Program-made: the position numbers and the translations under genes
Part shown: positions 7,300 through 14,508 of the stretch, piece by piece
How positions within the stretch are numbered: position 1 is the stretch's first letter
Layout of the letters: every line of letters starts with the position of its first letter
Assembly (NCBI GenBank): GCA_964493075.1
Contig: CAZBNU010000028.1
Location: 1 to 29,557 of the forward strand
Direction of reading: 5' to 3'
Origin: SLFT01 sp964493075
GTDB lineage: Bacteria; Hydrogenedentota; Hydrogenedentia; Hydrogenedentales; CAITNO01
Length of the DNA stretch: 29,557 bases
The notes under the pieces: model-generated
The model's input: the letters and a program-made list of their open reading frames with translations, nothing else
Told to the model about the DNA's origin: nothing
The model's database searches: none

Positions 7300-10218
7300 T
7301 CACCTGGTTTCTGCAATAGTGCAGTCTACGGGCGAAAGTATACCATTTTGCGCATGGGCAACGCAGCAGTATCCCGTATCGTCTTCGCTGGGCGCCACCA
7401 TGTCGAGGCGGGGCGTTTTTGCTAACAGTTCATGTATGGGCTGGAACGTGTTTATAAGCGCCTGATAGTCCGGATCTTCTTTGGATTGGAATACGGCGGT
7501 GCCGCAGGTGCCCAGGCCGCCAGCAGCTTTTGCGAGAGGAGCGCGCAGGAAAGTGTTCTTTTCCGGTTCCGTAACGCGCAGATACCACTTGCGTGTCTTC
7601 ACATTTTCTGCCGCGCCGCCGGGCTGGTGACAGGAAGCGCACCGCCGTTCCACAACAGCAGTGAACACCGTGTCGAAATCGTCGGGCCACATGCGGCGGC
7701 AGCCGCGACGGTCGCGGTGGTTCGAATCGCTGGTGCCGTAGTAGGGCACGTTCAGATCAATCCACGCGAAGAGGCGCCGTTTTTCGGTGTCGCTCAGTTC
7801 CACCCGTTTCATGCCGGTAGCGTCAGGATGATCGGCCAGCACAATGTCGGCAAGACGGCTGGCGGGCGAACCCCAGTGACGCGGCGTGATTTCGGGGATG
7901 TTGCTCTCGGAACCGTTGTAGGTGGAAATCCATTTGGTGTAGGGGTTCTGGAAGGCGGTCTGCGCCGCACCACCCACCATGCAGTCTTCCGCAGGGGTGT
8001 TCATACGCGCCAGCGTTTCGTAGGACACGTTAAAGAAATCGGTGAGGTCGCCGGAGAGATCGAGCCCGTCACCCACCCGGTTTTCATCGTGGCATTTCAC
8101 GCAATGCTTGTCCAGCACCGGCTGCACAATGTGGGCGTAACTGAATCCGGTGCGTCCCCATTCCGGCGGTGTGAGGGATTGCGGCTGCCGTTTGAACGCC
8201 TTCGGCATAGCATTGAGCACAGGCGTGGTGATGCGGTCCTCGTGGCAGCCCATGCAACTCTGCGATTCGCCGGGCATGAAATGGGTGAAACTGCGCATTC
8301 GCTGTACGGCCCGGCCATGTTTGTCCAGTGCCATGAAATACAACGGTTTTCCGGCGGGCACGTTGAAGCAGGCGGAACCATCCTCGCTGATGGGAACCTC
8401 GCCCCACACTTTCTTGGGCGCATAGGTGGCGCCAGAGGAGACCACAGGGAATTGGAATCCGAACGCGCGCAGGTCTGGACTGATCTGGACGGGCTTCGCG
8501 ATTTCCTCCACAACGCGGATGGCTGCCACTTCGCCGCGCTGCACATACGGTTCCAGACCCACATGCACATCCTGCAGGTAGATGGTGGCGTAGTCTTGCG
8601 GTTCGGCAGCGGCAATAGCCGTTCCCGATGGTAACACAGGTGGCACCGTTTCGGCGCGGATCGGCTTGGGATTGTAGAAGCCCATTCCGTTCCTGGGTTC
8701 AAGTAAAGTGGCCTGTTCCGTAACGGCATAGTCGCGTACTGTAATCGTGCCGCCCACGGATACAAGATAATGGGTATCATTCAGCGGGAAAGGATTTTCA
8801 TAAGGGCCGGGGATGCGGTTGCCGTCGCCCTCATTCACTTTGCCGATAAACACTTCCGGTGTGATGTTCCGGATGGCCTCCTGTGCGTTCACGCCCTTGC
8901 GCGGGTCCAGTATGCCGATGGCGCCGCGGCACGGGCCGTTGTGCGCAGTGAGCAGGCACAGCACCTGTTCCGTGCCCGGGATGGTGCGTGCCTCCATGAA
9001 CGTGGCGGGACTCAACACGCGGTTGCCGAAGAACACGCGCAGCCCTGTGCCGTCCGGATGGAGCGTCCACAGGCTCTGGATGGGGATGGCGGGACGGTCC
9101 ACATATTCCCAACGGCTGTAGATGAGCCGCCCGTCTTCCAGCACAGCGGGCGTGAAATCGTTCAGGTAATTGGCGGACAGGCGTTTCACATTAGCGCCGT
9201 CCCGATCCATGCGGTACAACACGCCCACGGGCGAGTTCCAGCAATAGGCAAAGGAACTCTTGCGCGTGGACAGAAAGCCGATGCCGCCATCGGGCAGCCA
9301 GCAGGCGTTGAAGTTGTAATCGTCGCCGTCGGTCAACTGGACCAGGCCGGTGCCGTCAACATTCATGCGGTACACCTGGTATTTCGCATCGGTGTTTTTG
9401 CGCCAGCTGAACAGCATTTCGCTGCCGTCATAGGACAGTTCCACATCAAGCAACTGACCTTCCGGAGAGTCCACCAACAGTTGCGGTTCCCCACCGAGGA
9501 TGAATTTATACAGGCCGCCACCGGGCTTGAAGTCCTCGTTGTGATAAGTGTACACATGGGAAGGGTTCAGTTCCTGCCGCTGAATCACCAGCAATTCACG
9601 GAAACCAAACCCACCGTCTTTCAATTGCTGTTGGAGTTCGGCAGATTCCTTCAGCGGCACAGGGGCGTTTGCATCCTTGAGGAATTTCCCCAACAATTCC
9701 AGGGGTGGGGACACATCATAAATGCGTATCTCCGATGCGCCGGGGTTGGGACCGCCGTCCGCCTTGGGGAAACGTAGCGTGAGCGCCTTCGTCGAGACGG
9801 GACGTTTCAGGGTAATCCGCTGAGGGCCGTGTCCCGGCTGCAGCCGCGTTGAAAAGACGGGGCGTGAGTTTTCATCAACATACACCTGAACTGCGAGAAA
9901 GTTTTCGTTCCACAACCAGCCGGTACGCCCGTAATACACAATCTCGCTGATGGTGACAGGTTCCTGCCAAGCATATTTCAGCGTTGCGCCCTGCGCCTGT
10001 GCTTGCGGCAGACACCACGCGGCGTTGGCATCGGCCTTGCAGTCGGGTTCCGGGATGATACCGTCCGCGGTGAACTGCGGCGCATAGGCATCGTTAAGAA
10101 AGCCGCTGGCCGTGATGACGGCATCCGGCGCAACATTGCGCGGGTCAGCACCGAAGACAACAGCAGGAGCACCTATCAGTGCAACAATGATCCATAGGTT
10201 GAGATTACGAATTATCAT
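7300..10218 (-). CDS. HzsA-related secreted protein with F5/8C-like domain, TolB-like propeller and three CxxCH heme sites
   Basis: A 972-residue exported protein. Residues 1-24 are a signal peptide ending VVFGA. Residues about 28-170 resemble an F5/8 type C (discoidin) domain. Residues about 220-500 form a TolB/WD40-like propeller with repeats such as YQVYRMNVDGTGLVQLTDG and LYRMDRDGANVKRLS. This is followed by a region like the middle domain of hydrazine synthase alpha subunit. Three c-type heme motifs are seen: CMGCH (655-659), CVKCH (706-710) and CASCH (860-864). Proteins of this type are abundant in planctomycete-like genomes and are annotated as HzsA-related; true hydrazine synthesis is unlikely because no HzsB/C partners are nearby. 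A periplasmic redox or carbohydrate-linked role is inference. The start has a GGAAG Shine-Dalgarno and an adjoining signal peptide. Confidence 0.85.
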   Translation of the reverse strand: MIIRNLNLWIIVALIGAPAVVFGADPRNVAPDAVITASGFLNDAYAPQFTADGIIPEPDCKADANAAWCLPQAQAQGATLKYAWQEPVTISEIVYYGRTGWLWNENFLAVQVYVDENSRPVFSTRLQPGHGPQRITLKRPVSTKALTLRFPKADGGPNPGASEIRIYDVSPPLELLGKFLKDANAPVPLKESAELQQQLKDGGFGFRELLVIQRQELNPSHVYTYHNEDFKPGGGLYKFILGGEPQLLVDSPEGQLLDVELSYDGSEMLFSWRKNTDAKYQVYRMNVDGTGLVQLTDGDDYNFNACWLPDGGIGFLSTRKSSFAYCWNSPVGVLYRMDRDGANVKRLSANYLNDFTPAVLEDGRLIYSRWEYVDRPAIPIQSLWTLHPDGTGLRVFFGNRVLSPATFMEARTIPGTEQVLCLLTAHNGPCRGAIGILDPRKGVNAQEAIRNITPEVFIGKVNEGDGNRIPGPYENPFPLNDTHYLVSVGGTITVRDYAVTEQATLLEPRNGMGFYNPKPIRAETVPPVLPSGTAIAAAEPQDYATIYLQDVHVGLEPYVQRGEVAAIRVVEEIAKPVQISPDLRAFGFQFPVVSSGATYAPKKVWGEVPISEDGSACFNVPAGKPLYFMALDKHGRAVQRMRSFTHFMPGESQSCMGCHEDRITTPVLNAMPKAFKRQPQSLTPPEWGRTGFSYAHIVQPVLDKHCVKCHDENRVGDGLDLSGDLTDFFNVSYETLARMNTPAEDCMVGGAAQTAFQNPYTKWISTYNGSESNIPEITPRHWGSPASRLADIVLADHPDATGMKRVELSDTEKRRLFAWIDLNVPYYGTSDSNHRDRRGCRRMWPDDFDTVFTAVVERRCASCHQPGGAAENVKTRKWYLRVTEPEKNTFLRAPLAKAAGGLGTCGTAVFQSKEDPDYQALINTFQPIHELLAKTPRLDMVAPSEDDTGYCCVAHAQNGILSPVDCTIAETR

Positions 10219-10248
10219 TTGTGTCTTCCAGTATTAGTCTTGTTTCGC

Positions 10249-10342
10249 ATTTCGGAGGGGGGACATTCCTGTCCCCCGAAATGTCACATATCAGAAACAT
10301 TTTCTGGCAATTCGGGGGACAGGAATGTCCCCCCTCCGAAAT
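10249..10342. repeat. Perfect 32-nt inverted repeat (REP/MITE-like pair)
   Basis: The left arm (10249-10280) and right arm (10311-10342) are exact reverse complements over 32 bases, separated by a 30-base spacer. Each arm contains GGGGGACATTCCTGTCCCCC, itself an imperfect palindrome, so each can also fold alone. It lies between the sulfatase gene (upstream on the minus strand) and the HzsA-related gene. Paired G/C-rich palindromes like this are typical of REP or BIME elements mobilised by TnpA-REP (RAYT) transposases; none is encoded in this window. In RNA it would form a very stable hairpin and could limit read-through or protect the sulfatase transcript. Confidence 0.85.
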
Positions 10343-10364
10343 AGTGTTAAATTGGTCGCAACTA

Positions 10365-12296
10365 CTATTTTACCGCATTGTCCGTGCCCAGAAGCACATT
10401 GAGTGCATGTTCGGCAACGCGCACCACGTACTTGGTATCCGTGTCGTTCAATGCTTCCTGTAATACCGGGATGACTGGCCGCGCCAGTTCGCCAATGTCG
10501 TCCAATACGGTGACTGCCTGCAGACGTACCCATTCATCCGGGTCTTTCATTGATTTTACCACGGTTTGCAACGCGGCGTCGTTCGCGCCTGCCTGCAGGA
10601 TGCCGTTTGCGGCGGCAATGGCAACCACGGGCGCTTCATCCGTCAGGTGTTTTTTTACTGCGTCTTTTGCGGTGCCGGAAACCGTCATGCGTTGCGCAAG
10701 TCCTGTTACCGCCCAGAAGCGGATGGAAGGATGTTCGCTGTCAAGCGCCTGCAGCAATAGTGATTCATTCGCATCATCCGGCTTCCCGGCGGCAGTTGCC
10801 GTTGCGTATAACTGCTTCCAGAATCCGGGATAGTTTTTTTCGTGTTCCGCGTAGATGTTGTAACGGCAGCCGTACAACTTGCCGAGTCGATTCAGTTCCG
10901 ACTCCGGCAATAAGCCGATATCCCGAATCTTTGCCGACCAGGCTTGATGCTCCTTGCGCATCCGATTCAACACGGGTTCATATTCGGGGAGTTCCGCGAG
11001 GTTGTTGAGTTCATTCGGGTCGGTTTCCGTATCGTAGAGTTCTTCCACCGGCTTGGTTTTCGCGGCTATCCAATGATCATCAAGTGGTTGTTTACCCCCA
11101 AGCAGGGACTGGTTCAAATCCTGCTTCACGGGACTCTGCTCAGCATAGCTGATAAACTGGTTGTAAGGCAGGAAGGGCTTGTAGTTGCGAATGTATTTAT
11201 ACCGCTTGTCCCGCACCATGCGCATCATGTCATAGCGCTCGTCCATCCGATCTCGCGTGGCATACACATAGTTCGGTTCCGGGCCGAGGCTGCTGCCCAG
11301 GAACGGTTGCCCCTGCATGGTGTCGGGGATGGGCGCGCCGGCCAGTGCGAGCGTGGTGGGCGCGAGGTCAAGACAACTCACCAGACGGTCCACAACGGTG
11401 CCGGGTTTGATGCCTGCATAGTTCTGCCACTTTTCCGGTGCGTATGCGATTACCGGTACATGCACGCCGGAATCATAGAGCCAGCGTTTGCCTCGGGGCA
11501 GACCCGCGCCATGATCCGACCAGAAAATTACAATGGTATCGTCCGCAAGACCGTCCTCCTCCAGTTGTTGCAGCAAATCAGCGACCCAGTAATCCAGCGC
11601 GGTGATCAGTTCCAAGTAATTCGCCCATTGCCGACGGGTCGTTGGCGTATCCACATGATAGGGCGGCACGATCATGGTATCCGGGTCTTGCCGCTGGTTA
11701 TCTTTTAATTCCCTGGTGGTGCGTTCATGGTCGCGATCAGTTGCCCGTATCTTACTTTCATGGGTGCCCGTATAATTGAACACAGCAAAGAACGGCTGAT
11801 CAGGATTCGGACGATTGCGCCAGTGGGCCTTATTGCCGCTTCTCTCACTCCAGATTTCTCTTTCAATGCTCAGGTTGTAGTCTGTCTTGCTGTTGTTGGT
11901 GCAATAGTACCCCTGGGCTCGTAACACCTCAGGCAGGAATTGCAGGTCGGCGGGCGGCACAGGCGGACGGGACACGTTGCTGCCTTCGCCGCCGCTGCGC
12001 ATATTGTTGCTGCCCAGCGTGGCAGCAAACACACCGGAAATCACGCAGGATCGGTTCGGCGCACACACCGGAGCGGTCACGTATGCCTGCGTAAAGCGGA
12101 CGCCCTTCTCCGCTAGACTGTCCAGCGTAGGCGTGATGGCATTTGGATCGCCGTAACAGCCCAGATTCGCGCTGATATCCTCCGTGGACAACCAGAGAAT
12201 GTTTGGCCGTTTCTCTTCCGCCGTCACAGTGCCGCCGCCAAGCGCAGCCAGACCGGCAAGACCGCTTATTTGGAGAAAGGTTCTTCTGTTTAGCAT
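10365..12296 (-). CDS. Tat-exported sulfatase with C-terminal HEAT-like repeats
   Basis: A 643-residue type I sulfatase (alkaline phosphatase superfamily) that hydrolyses sulfate esters. The N-terminus MLNRRTFLQISGLAGLAALGGG is a twin-arginine-type signal. The active-site signature C-x-P-x-R is present as CAPNR (78-82), with Cys78 to be converted to formylglycine. Metal-site residues are Glu39-Asp40 (STEDIS; many family members have Asp-Asp) and Asp261-His262 (WSDHGAGLPRGKR), with Lys270 in the active site. Residues about 520-640 form several short helical pairs (SIRFWAVTGLAQR, EWVRLQAVTVLDDIG), resembling HEAT repeats, an architecture common in planctomycete-like sulfatases. An AAGGAG Shine-Dalgarno lies eight bases before the ATG. 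Substrate cannot be predicted, but nearby glycoside hydrolases suggest a sulfated polysaccharide. Confidence 0.93.
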   Translation of the reverse strand: MLNRRTFLQISGLAGLAALGGGTVTAEEKRPNILWLSTEDISANLGCYGDPNAITPTLDSLAEKGVRFTQAYVTAPVCAPNRSCVISGVFAATLGSNNMRSGGEGSNVSRPPVPPADLQFLPEVLRAQGYYCTNNSKTDYNLSIEREIWSERSGNKAHWRNRPNPDQPFFAVFNYTGTHESKIRATDRDHERTTRELKDNQRQDPDTMIVPPYHVDTPTTRRQWANYLELITALDYWVADLLQQLEEDGLADDTIVIFWSDHGAGLPRGKRWLYDSGVHVPVIAYAPEKWQNYAGIKPGTVVDRLVSCLDLAPTTLALAGAPIPDTMQGQPFLGSSLGPEPNYVYATRDRMDERYDMMRMVRDKRYKYIRNYKPFLPYNQFISYAEQSPVKQDLNQSLLGGKQPLDDHWIAAKTKPVEELYDTETDPNELNNLAELPEYEPVLNRMRKEHQAWSAKIRDIGLLPESELNRLGKLYGCRYNIYAEHEKNYPGFWKQLYATATAAGKPDDANESLLLQALDSEHPSIRFWAVTGLAQRMTVSGTAKDAVKKHLTDEAPVVAIAAANGILQAGANDAALQTVVKSMKDPDEWVRLQAVTVLDDIGELARPVIPVLQEALNDTDTKYVVRVAEHALNVLLGTDNAVK

Positions 12297-12410
12297 AGGG
12301 TTACTCCTTCATAAAGTTTTCATCCTTAACACGTTACCCGATGATAGATAATAAATACAAATAATTTTGGCTCGCCACATCCGTTTCCTGTGAAGAATGC
12401 TGTGACTCAA

Positions 12411-12440
12411 TTGATCCTTTTTCGGCAAAAGAGATATAGT
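12411..12440 (+). promoter_or_regulatory. Candidate sigma70-type promoter of the HEPN-MNT pair
   Basis: TTGATC at 12411-12416 and TATAGT at 12435-12440 are separated by 18 bases, and the HEPN start codon follows 24 bases after the -10. This is a fair consensus match in an A+T-rich gap between divergent genes; it has not been tested. Confidence 0.45.
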
Positions 12441-12464
12441 AAGCTCAAGCAACCGAGAAAGACC

Positions 12465-12845
12465 ATGATAAATATTGATACACAAATTCGGCATTGGCGC
12501 GAAGGCAGCGAAGAAGAATGGGATGTTGCCTGTGAGCTTATTGCAAATAAGCGAATACGTCATGGATTATTCTGGGCACATCTAGCCCTTGAAAAAATTC
12601 TTAAAGCACACGTATGCAAGCATACGGGTGACCTTGCGCCGCGTATTCATAACTTGGCGCGTCTGGTCGAACTTGCAGAATTGGATATTGATCAGGAATC
12701 CAAAGATTTTCTGTTTGAGGTGAACAAATTCAATCTCGTGGGCCGCTATGCTGAACATCAGGGGCCTGTGCCGGATATGATAGAGACTAAATCTATTATG
12801 CGTAAAGTTGAGGAGATGCTGCAATGGCTGAACAAAGCATTATAG
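12465..12845 (+). CDS. HEPN-domain protein (candidate toxin of a HEPN-MNT pair)
   Basis: A 126-residue all-helical protein of the HEPN superfamily. It shows the opening helix QIRHWREGSEEEWDVACELI, the central HGLFWAHLALEKILKAHV helix (33-50) of the COG2250-like group, an IHNLARLVELA helix and the closing NLVGRYAEHQ segment containing the conserved Arg94-Tyr95. The spacing of Arg and His here (R-x3-H) does not exactly match the canonical R-x4-6-H RNase motif, so RNase activity is uncertain. The ATG at 12465 was preferred over an in-frame codon at 12390 because the extra 25 residues are atypical and the candidate promoter lies within them. It overlaps the MNT gene by 22 bases. Confidence 0.85.
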   Translation: MINIDTQIRHWREGSEEEWDVACELIANKRIRHGLFWAHLALEKILKAHVCKHTGDLAPRIHNLARLVELAELDIDQESKDFLFEVNKFNLVGRYAEHQGPVPDMIETKSIMRKVEEMLQWLNKAL

Positions 12846-13150
12846 AAAGCATTTATCGCTATATTGAACGAATACAGGAATGCAACATTCCGGTTTCCTT
12901 TGTTGTGCTTTACGGTTCCTATGCTCGGGGAAATTTTCACAAATGGAGCGACATAGACGTGGTTGTGGTTTCGCCGGTGTTTGACGGTGATGTAAAAGCG
13001 GAAGATGTGAATACCTTATGGCGGGTAGCAGGTCGTACCGACAGTCGCATAGAACCGATAGGCTGCGGTTTGAGGCAATGGACGGAGGACACTTCGAGCG
13101 CCATTATCGAAATTGCCCGTCGAGAAGGACAGCAAATAATGGCGGCATGA
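12824..13150 (+). CDS. MNT-type minimal nucleotidyltransferase (candidate antitoxin)
   Basis: A 108-residue polymerase-beta-like nucleotidyltransferase. The catalytic signature GS-x10-DxD is perfect: Gly31-Ser32, then ten residues, then Asp43-Ile-Asp45 (LYGSYARGNFHKWSDIDVVVV). In characterised HEPN-MNT modules the MNT protein inactivates its HEPN partner by adding AMP units to a tyrosine near the HEPN active site. Here the gene starts inside the last 22 bases of the HEPN gene, supporting coupled translation and a functional pair. A short C-terminus (SAIIEIARREGQQIMAA) completes the protein. Confidence 0.9.
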   Translation: MAEQSIIESIYRYIERIQECNIPVSFVVLYGSYARGNFHKWSDIDVVVVSPVFDGDVKAEDVNTLWRVAGRTDSRIEPIGCGLRQWTEDTSSAIIEIARREGQQIMAA

Positions 13151-13244
13151 TGTCTTTCCGCGATTCTACCTATCCGGAAATACGCTAAAGAGTTGTACTG
13201 CTTGCCGTCCCTCATACCGAAGATAGAATTCCACGTACAATTGC

Positions 13245-13267
13245 GTTCCAAAATTCAATTTTGGAAC
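13245..13267. repeat. 23-bp near-perfect palindrome
   Basis: GTTCCAAAATT (13245-13255), a single C, and AATTTTGGAAC (13257-13267) form a perfect 11-bp inverted repeat around one base. It lies about 95 bases after the MNT stop and 120 bases before the SUMF1 gene. There is no spacer to make an RNA loop, so it looks more like a dimeric protein-binding site or a remnant repeat end than a terminator. Nothing else coding is seen in 13151-13386. Confidence 0.7.
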
Positions 13268-13386
13268 GAGCAAAGATGCTGTGGTATTCTGTTCTTGTTG
13301 CTGTAGATGGTGGCTGTTCGTCGTGCTTGCTTGGGCGGCAAGGCATTTCGGTGCGCCCCAAACAGAGGAAATGAAGGAGACACATC

Positions 13387-14280
13387 ATGGGTAGGATACG
13401 GTTTTCCCAAGTCTTGGTCGGGTCGTTGGTGGTTATGATGATAACGGCGGTTTTGGGATGCACACCGAAGGCGATGGCCGCAACAGGCCTAGAACCTGTG
13501 GAGGGCGAGGGTGAACCCGTGAAAGGCGAACCTGTCGAGGACCAGACCATAATGCTGCCCGGCGATGTGCCGCTGGTGCTAGTGAAAATCCCTGCGGGCA
13601 CGTTCCTGATGGGACGGTACGCGGGCGAGCAGGACAGTCATGCTAATGAAGACCCACAACATTCGGTAACCATCTTGCAGGGTTTCTATATGGGCAAGTA
13701 TGAGGTGACGCAACAGCAGTGGCTTGCGGTGATGGGTTCGTGGCCGGGTGATGCGCCGTTTTCGGGGTTTGGTATGGGCGATACCTATCCTGCGTATTGG
13801 GTATCCTGGGATGACGCGCAGAATTTTATTAAGGCGTTGAACACGCATATCACGAACACGAGCCAGGGCCCTGCCACAGTGCGCTTGCCCAGTGAGGCGG
13901 AATGGGAGTATGCGTATCGGGCGGGCACGACGACGCGGTTCTACTGGGGCGACGACCCGAGTGGCGACTACGCCTGGTACGATGGTAATAATAGCCCGGA
14001 TGGGAGTAAGCCCGTAGGCGGGAAGTTGCCGAACGCGTTCGGACTGTACGATATGAGCGGGAACGTGTGGGAGTGGTGCGAAGACGATTATCATAGCAGT
14101 TACACGGGCGCGCCAGTTAATGGCAGTGCGTGGGTGGATGCACCGCGCGGTTCTAACCGGCTGCTTCGAGGCGGGTCGTGGTTCAACCGCGACGACTGCT
14201 GTCGTTCTGCCTACCGCAGCTACTTCAACCCGGACAACACGAGCAGCGGCTTCGGATTGCGTATTGTGCGTACTCCGTAA
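13387..14280 (+). CDS. Secreted or lipid-anchored SUMF1/C-type-lectin-fold protein, candidate DGR target
   Basis: A 297-residue protein. Residues 1-25 are a signal peptide with a possible lipobox (VLGC, Cys25), followed by a low-complexity Glu-Gly-Pro-Val linker (36-51). Residues about 60-295 are a SUMF1/FGE-sulfatase domain: PAGTFLMG, FYMGKYEVTQQQWLAVMG, VSWDDAQNFIKALN, RLPSEAEWEYAYRAGT, NAFGLYDMSGNVWEW and the terminal LLRGGSW...FGLRIV. True formylglycine-generating enzymes have two catalytic cysteines after GGS(Y/W); here the first position is Asn267 and only Cys271/Cys272 follow, so it is probably not an active sulfatase-maturing enzyme. The C-terminal 35 residues look like a diversified ligand-binding surface (see the variable-region entry). 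AAGGAG precedes the ATG by about eight bases. Surface or extracellular binding is inference. Confidence 0.88.
   Translation: MGRIRFSQVLVGSLVVMMITAVLGCTPKAMAATGLEPVEGEGEPVKGEPVEDQTIMLPGDVPLVLVKIPAGTFLMGRYAGEQDSHANEDPQHSVTILQGFYMGKYEVTQQQWLAVMGSWPGDAPFSGFGMGDTYPAYWVSWDDAQNFIKALNTHITNTSQGPATVRLPSEAEWEYAYRAGTTTRFYWGDDPSGDYAWYDGNNSPDGSKPVGGKLPNAFGLYDMSGNVWEWCEDDYHSSYTGAPVNGSAWVDAPRGSNRLLRGGSWFNRDDCCRSAYRSYFNPDNTSSGFGLRIVRTP
14161..14280 (+). other. Candidate diversity-generating retroelement variable region (VR)
   Basis: This is the 3' end of the SUMF1 gene, codons 259-297. At the positions that vary in DGR targets of this fold (266-271, 276, 278-281, 286-289), all fifteen codons end in C: TTC, AAC, CGC, GAC, GAC, TGC, TAC, AGC, TAC, TTC, AAC, AGC, AGC, GGC, TTC. 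Each can be produced from AAC by substituting only adenines. Framework codons between them have mixed third bases (TGT CGT TCT GCC; GGA TTG CGT ATT GTG). The layout W-x6-C-R-S-A-x-R-x4-P-D-N-T-x4-G matches DGR target proteins with Asn-rich templates. The variable region ends at the gene's stop codon, as usual, and is followed by a pyrimidine-rich tract at 14281-14339. No template repeat or reverse transcriptase is visible in the window. Confidence 0.65.
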
Positions 14281-14339
14281 CGCTTTTTGCTATCCCCCTT
14301 CTGCACTTTGCCCTGCTCTCTTTACCCTTTCTTATCCTG
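14281..14339 (+). other. Pyrimidine-rich tract after the SUMF1 stop codon
   Basis: The 59 bases after the stop are almost all C and T with short TTTGC and CCCTTT repeats. Tracts like this occur just downstream of variable and template repeats in some retroelement loci, where they may be part of the homing signal. By itself it has no clear function, and it ends at the assembly problem that starts at 14340. Confidence 0.35.
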
Positions 14340-14507
14340 CGCGTCAGCATGCGGTCGCNNNNNNNNNNGCAGCCATCGCGCCGTCGCTTGAGTTGCTCTC
14401 GGCCGCGCGCGGGCTGCAGGGTGCGGGCGCCGCGGCAGGCGGTGTCGGCACCGGCGCGATCGGGCGCGATCTGTGTTGCGGCAAGCGCCGCGTCAGCATG
14501 CGGTCGC
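14340..14507. other. Scaffold gap with direct-repeat edges and a high-G+C foreign-looking fragment
   Basis: Ten Ns occupy 14359-14368. CGCGTCAGCATGCGGTCGC occurs just before them (14340-14358) and again at 14489-14507. The 120 bases between the Ns and the second copy are about 77% G+C, far above the flanks. On the plus strand from 14370 they encode AIAPSLELLSAARGLQGAG followed by an Ala/Gly-rich stretch and IGRDL, which resembles the helix 3-4 region of Bcr/CflA-type MFS drug transporters. The repeated 19-mer continues the same frame. This is most simply a short contig of other origin joined into the scaffold, with its end duplicated. It should not be annotated as a gene. Confidence 0.75.
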
Positions 14508-14508
14508 G

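Noticed and set aside
7432..8634. A 400-codon open frame on the plus strand, and a second of 335 codons at 8770-9777
   Set aside because: Both are antisense to the HzsA-related gene, have no recognisable domains or ribosome sites, and reflect codon bias of the real gene.
7300..10218. Calling the large heme protein hydrazine synthase and the organism an anammox bacterium
   Set aside because: No HzsB/C or hydrazine dehydrogenase genes are present, and HzsA-related proteins are common in non-anammox bacteria.
13387..14280. Calling the SUMF1 gene an active formylglycine-generating enzyme
   Set aside because: The first catalytic cysteine position is Asn267 and the C-terminus looks diversified.
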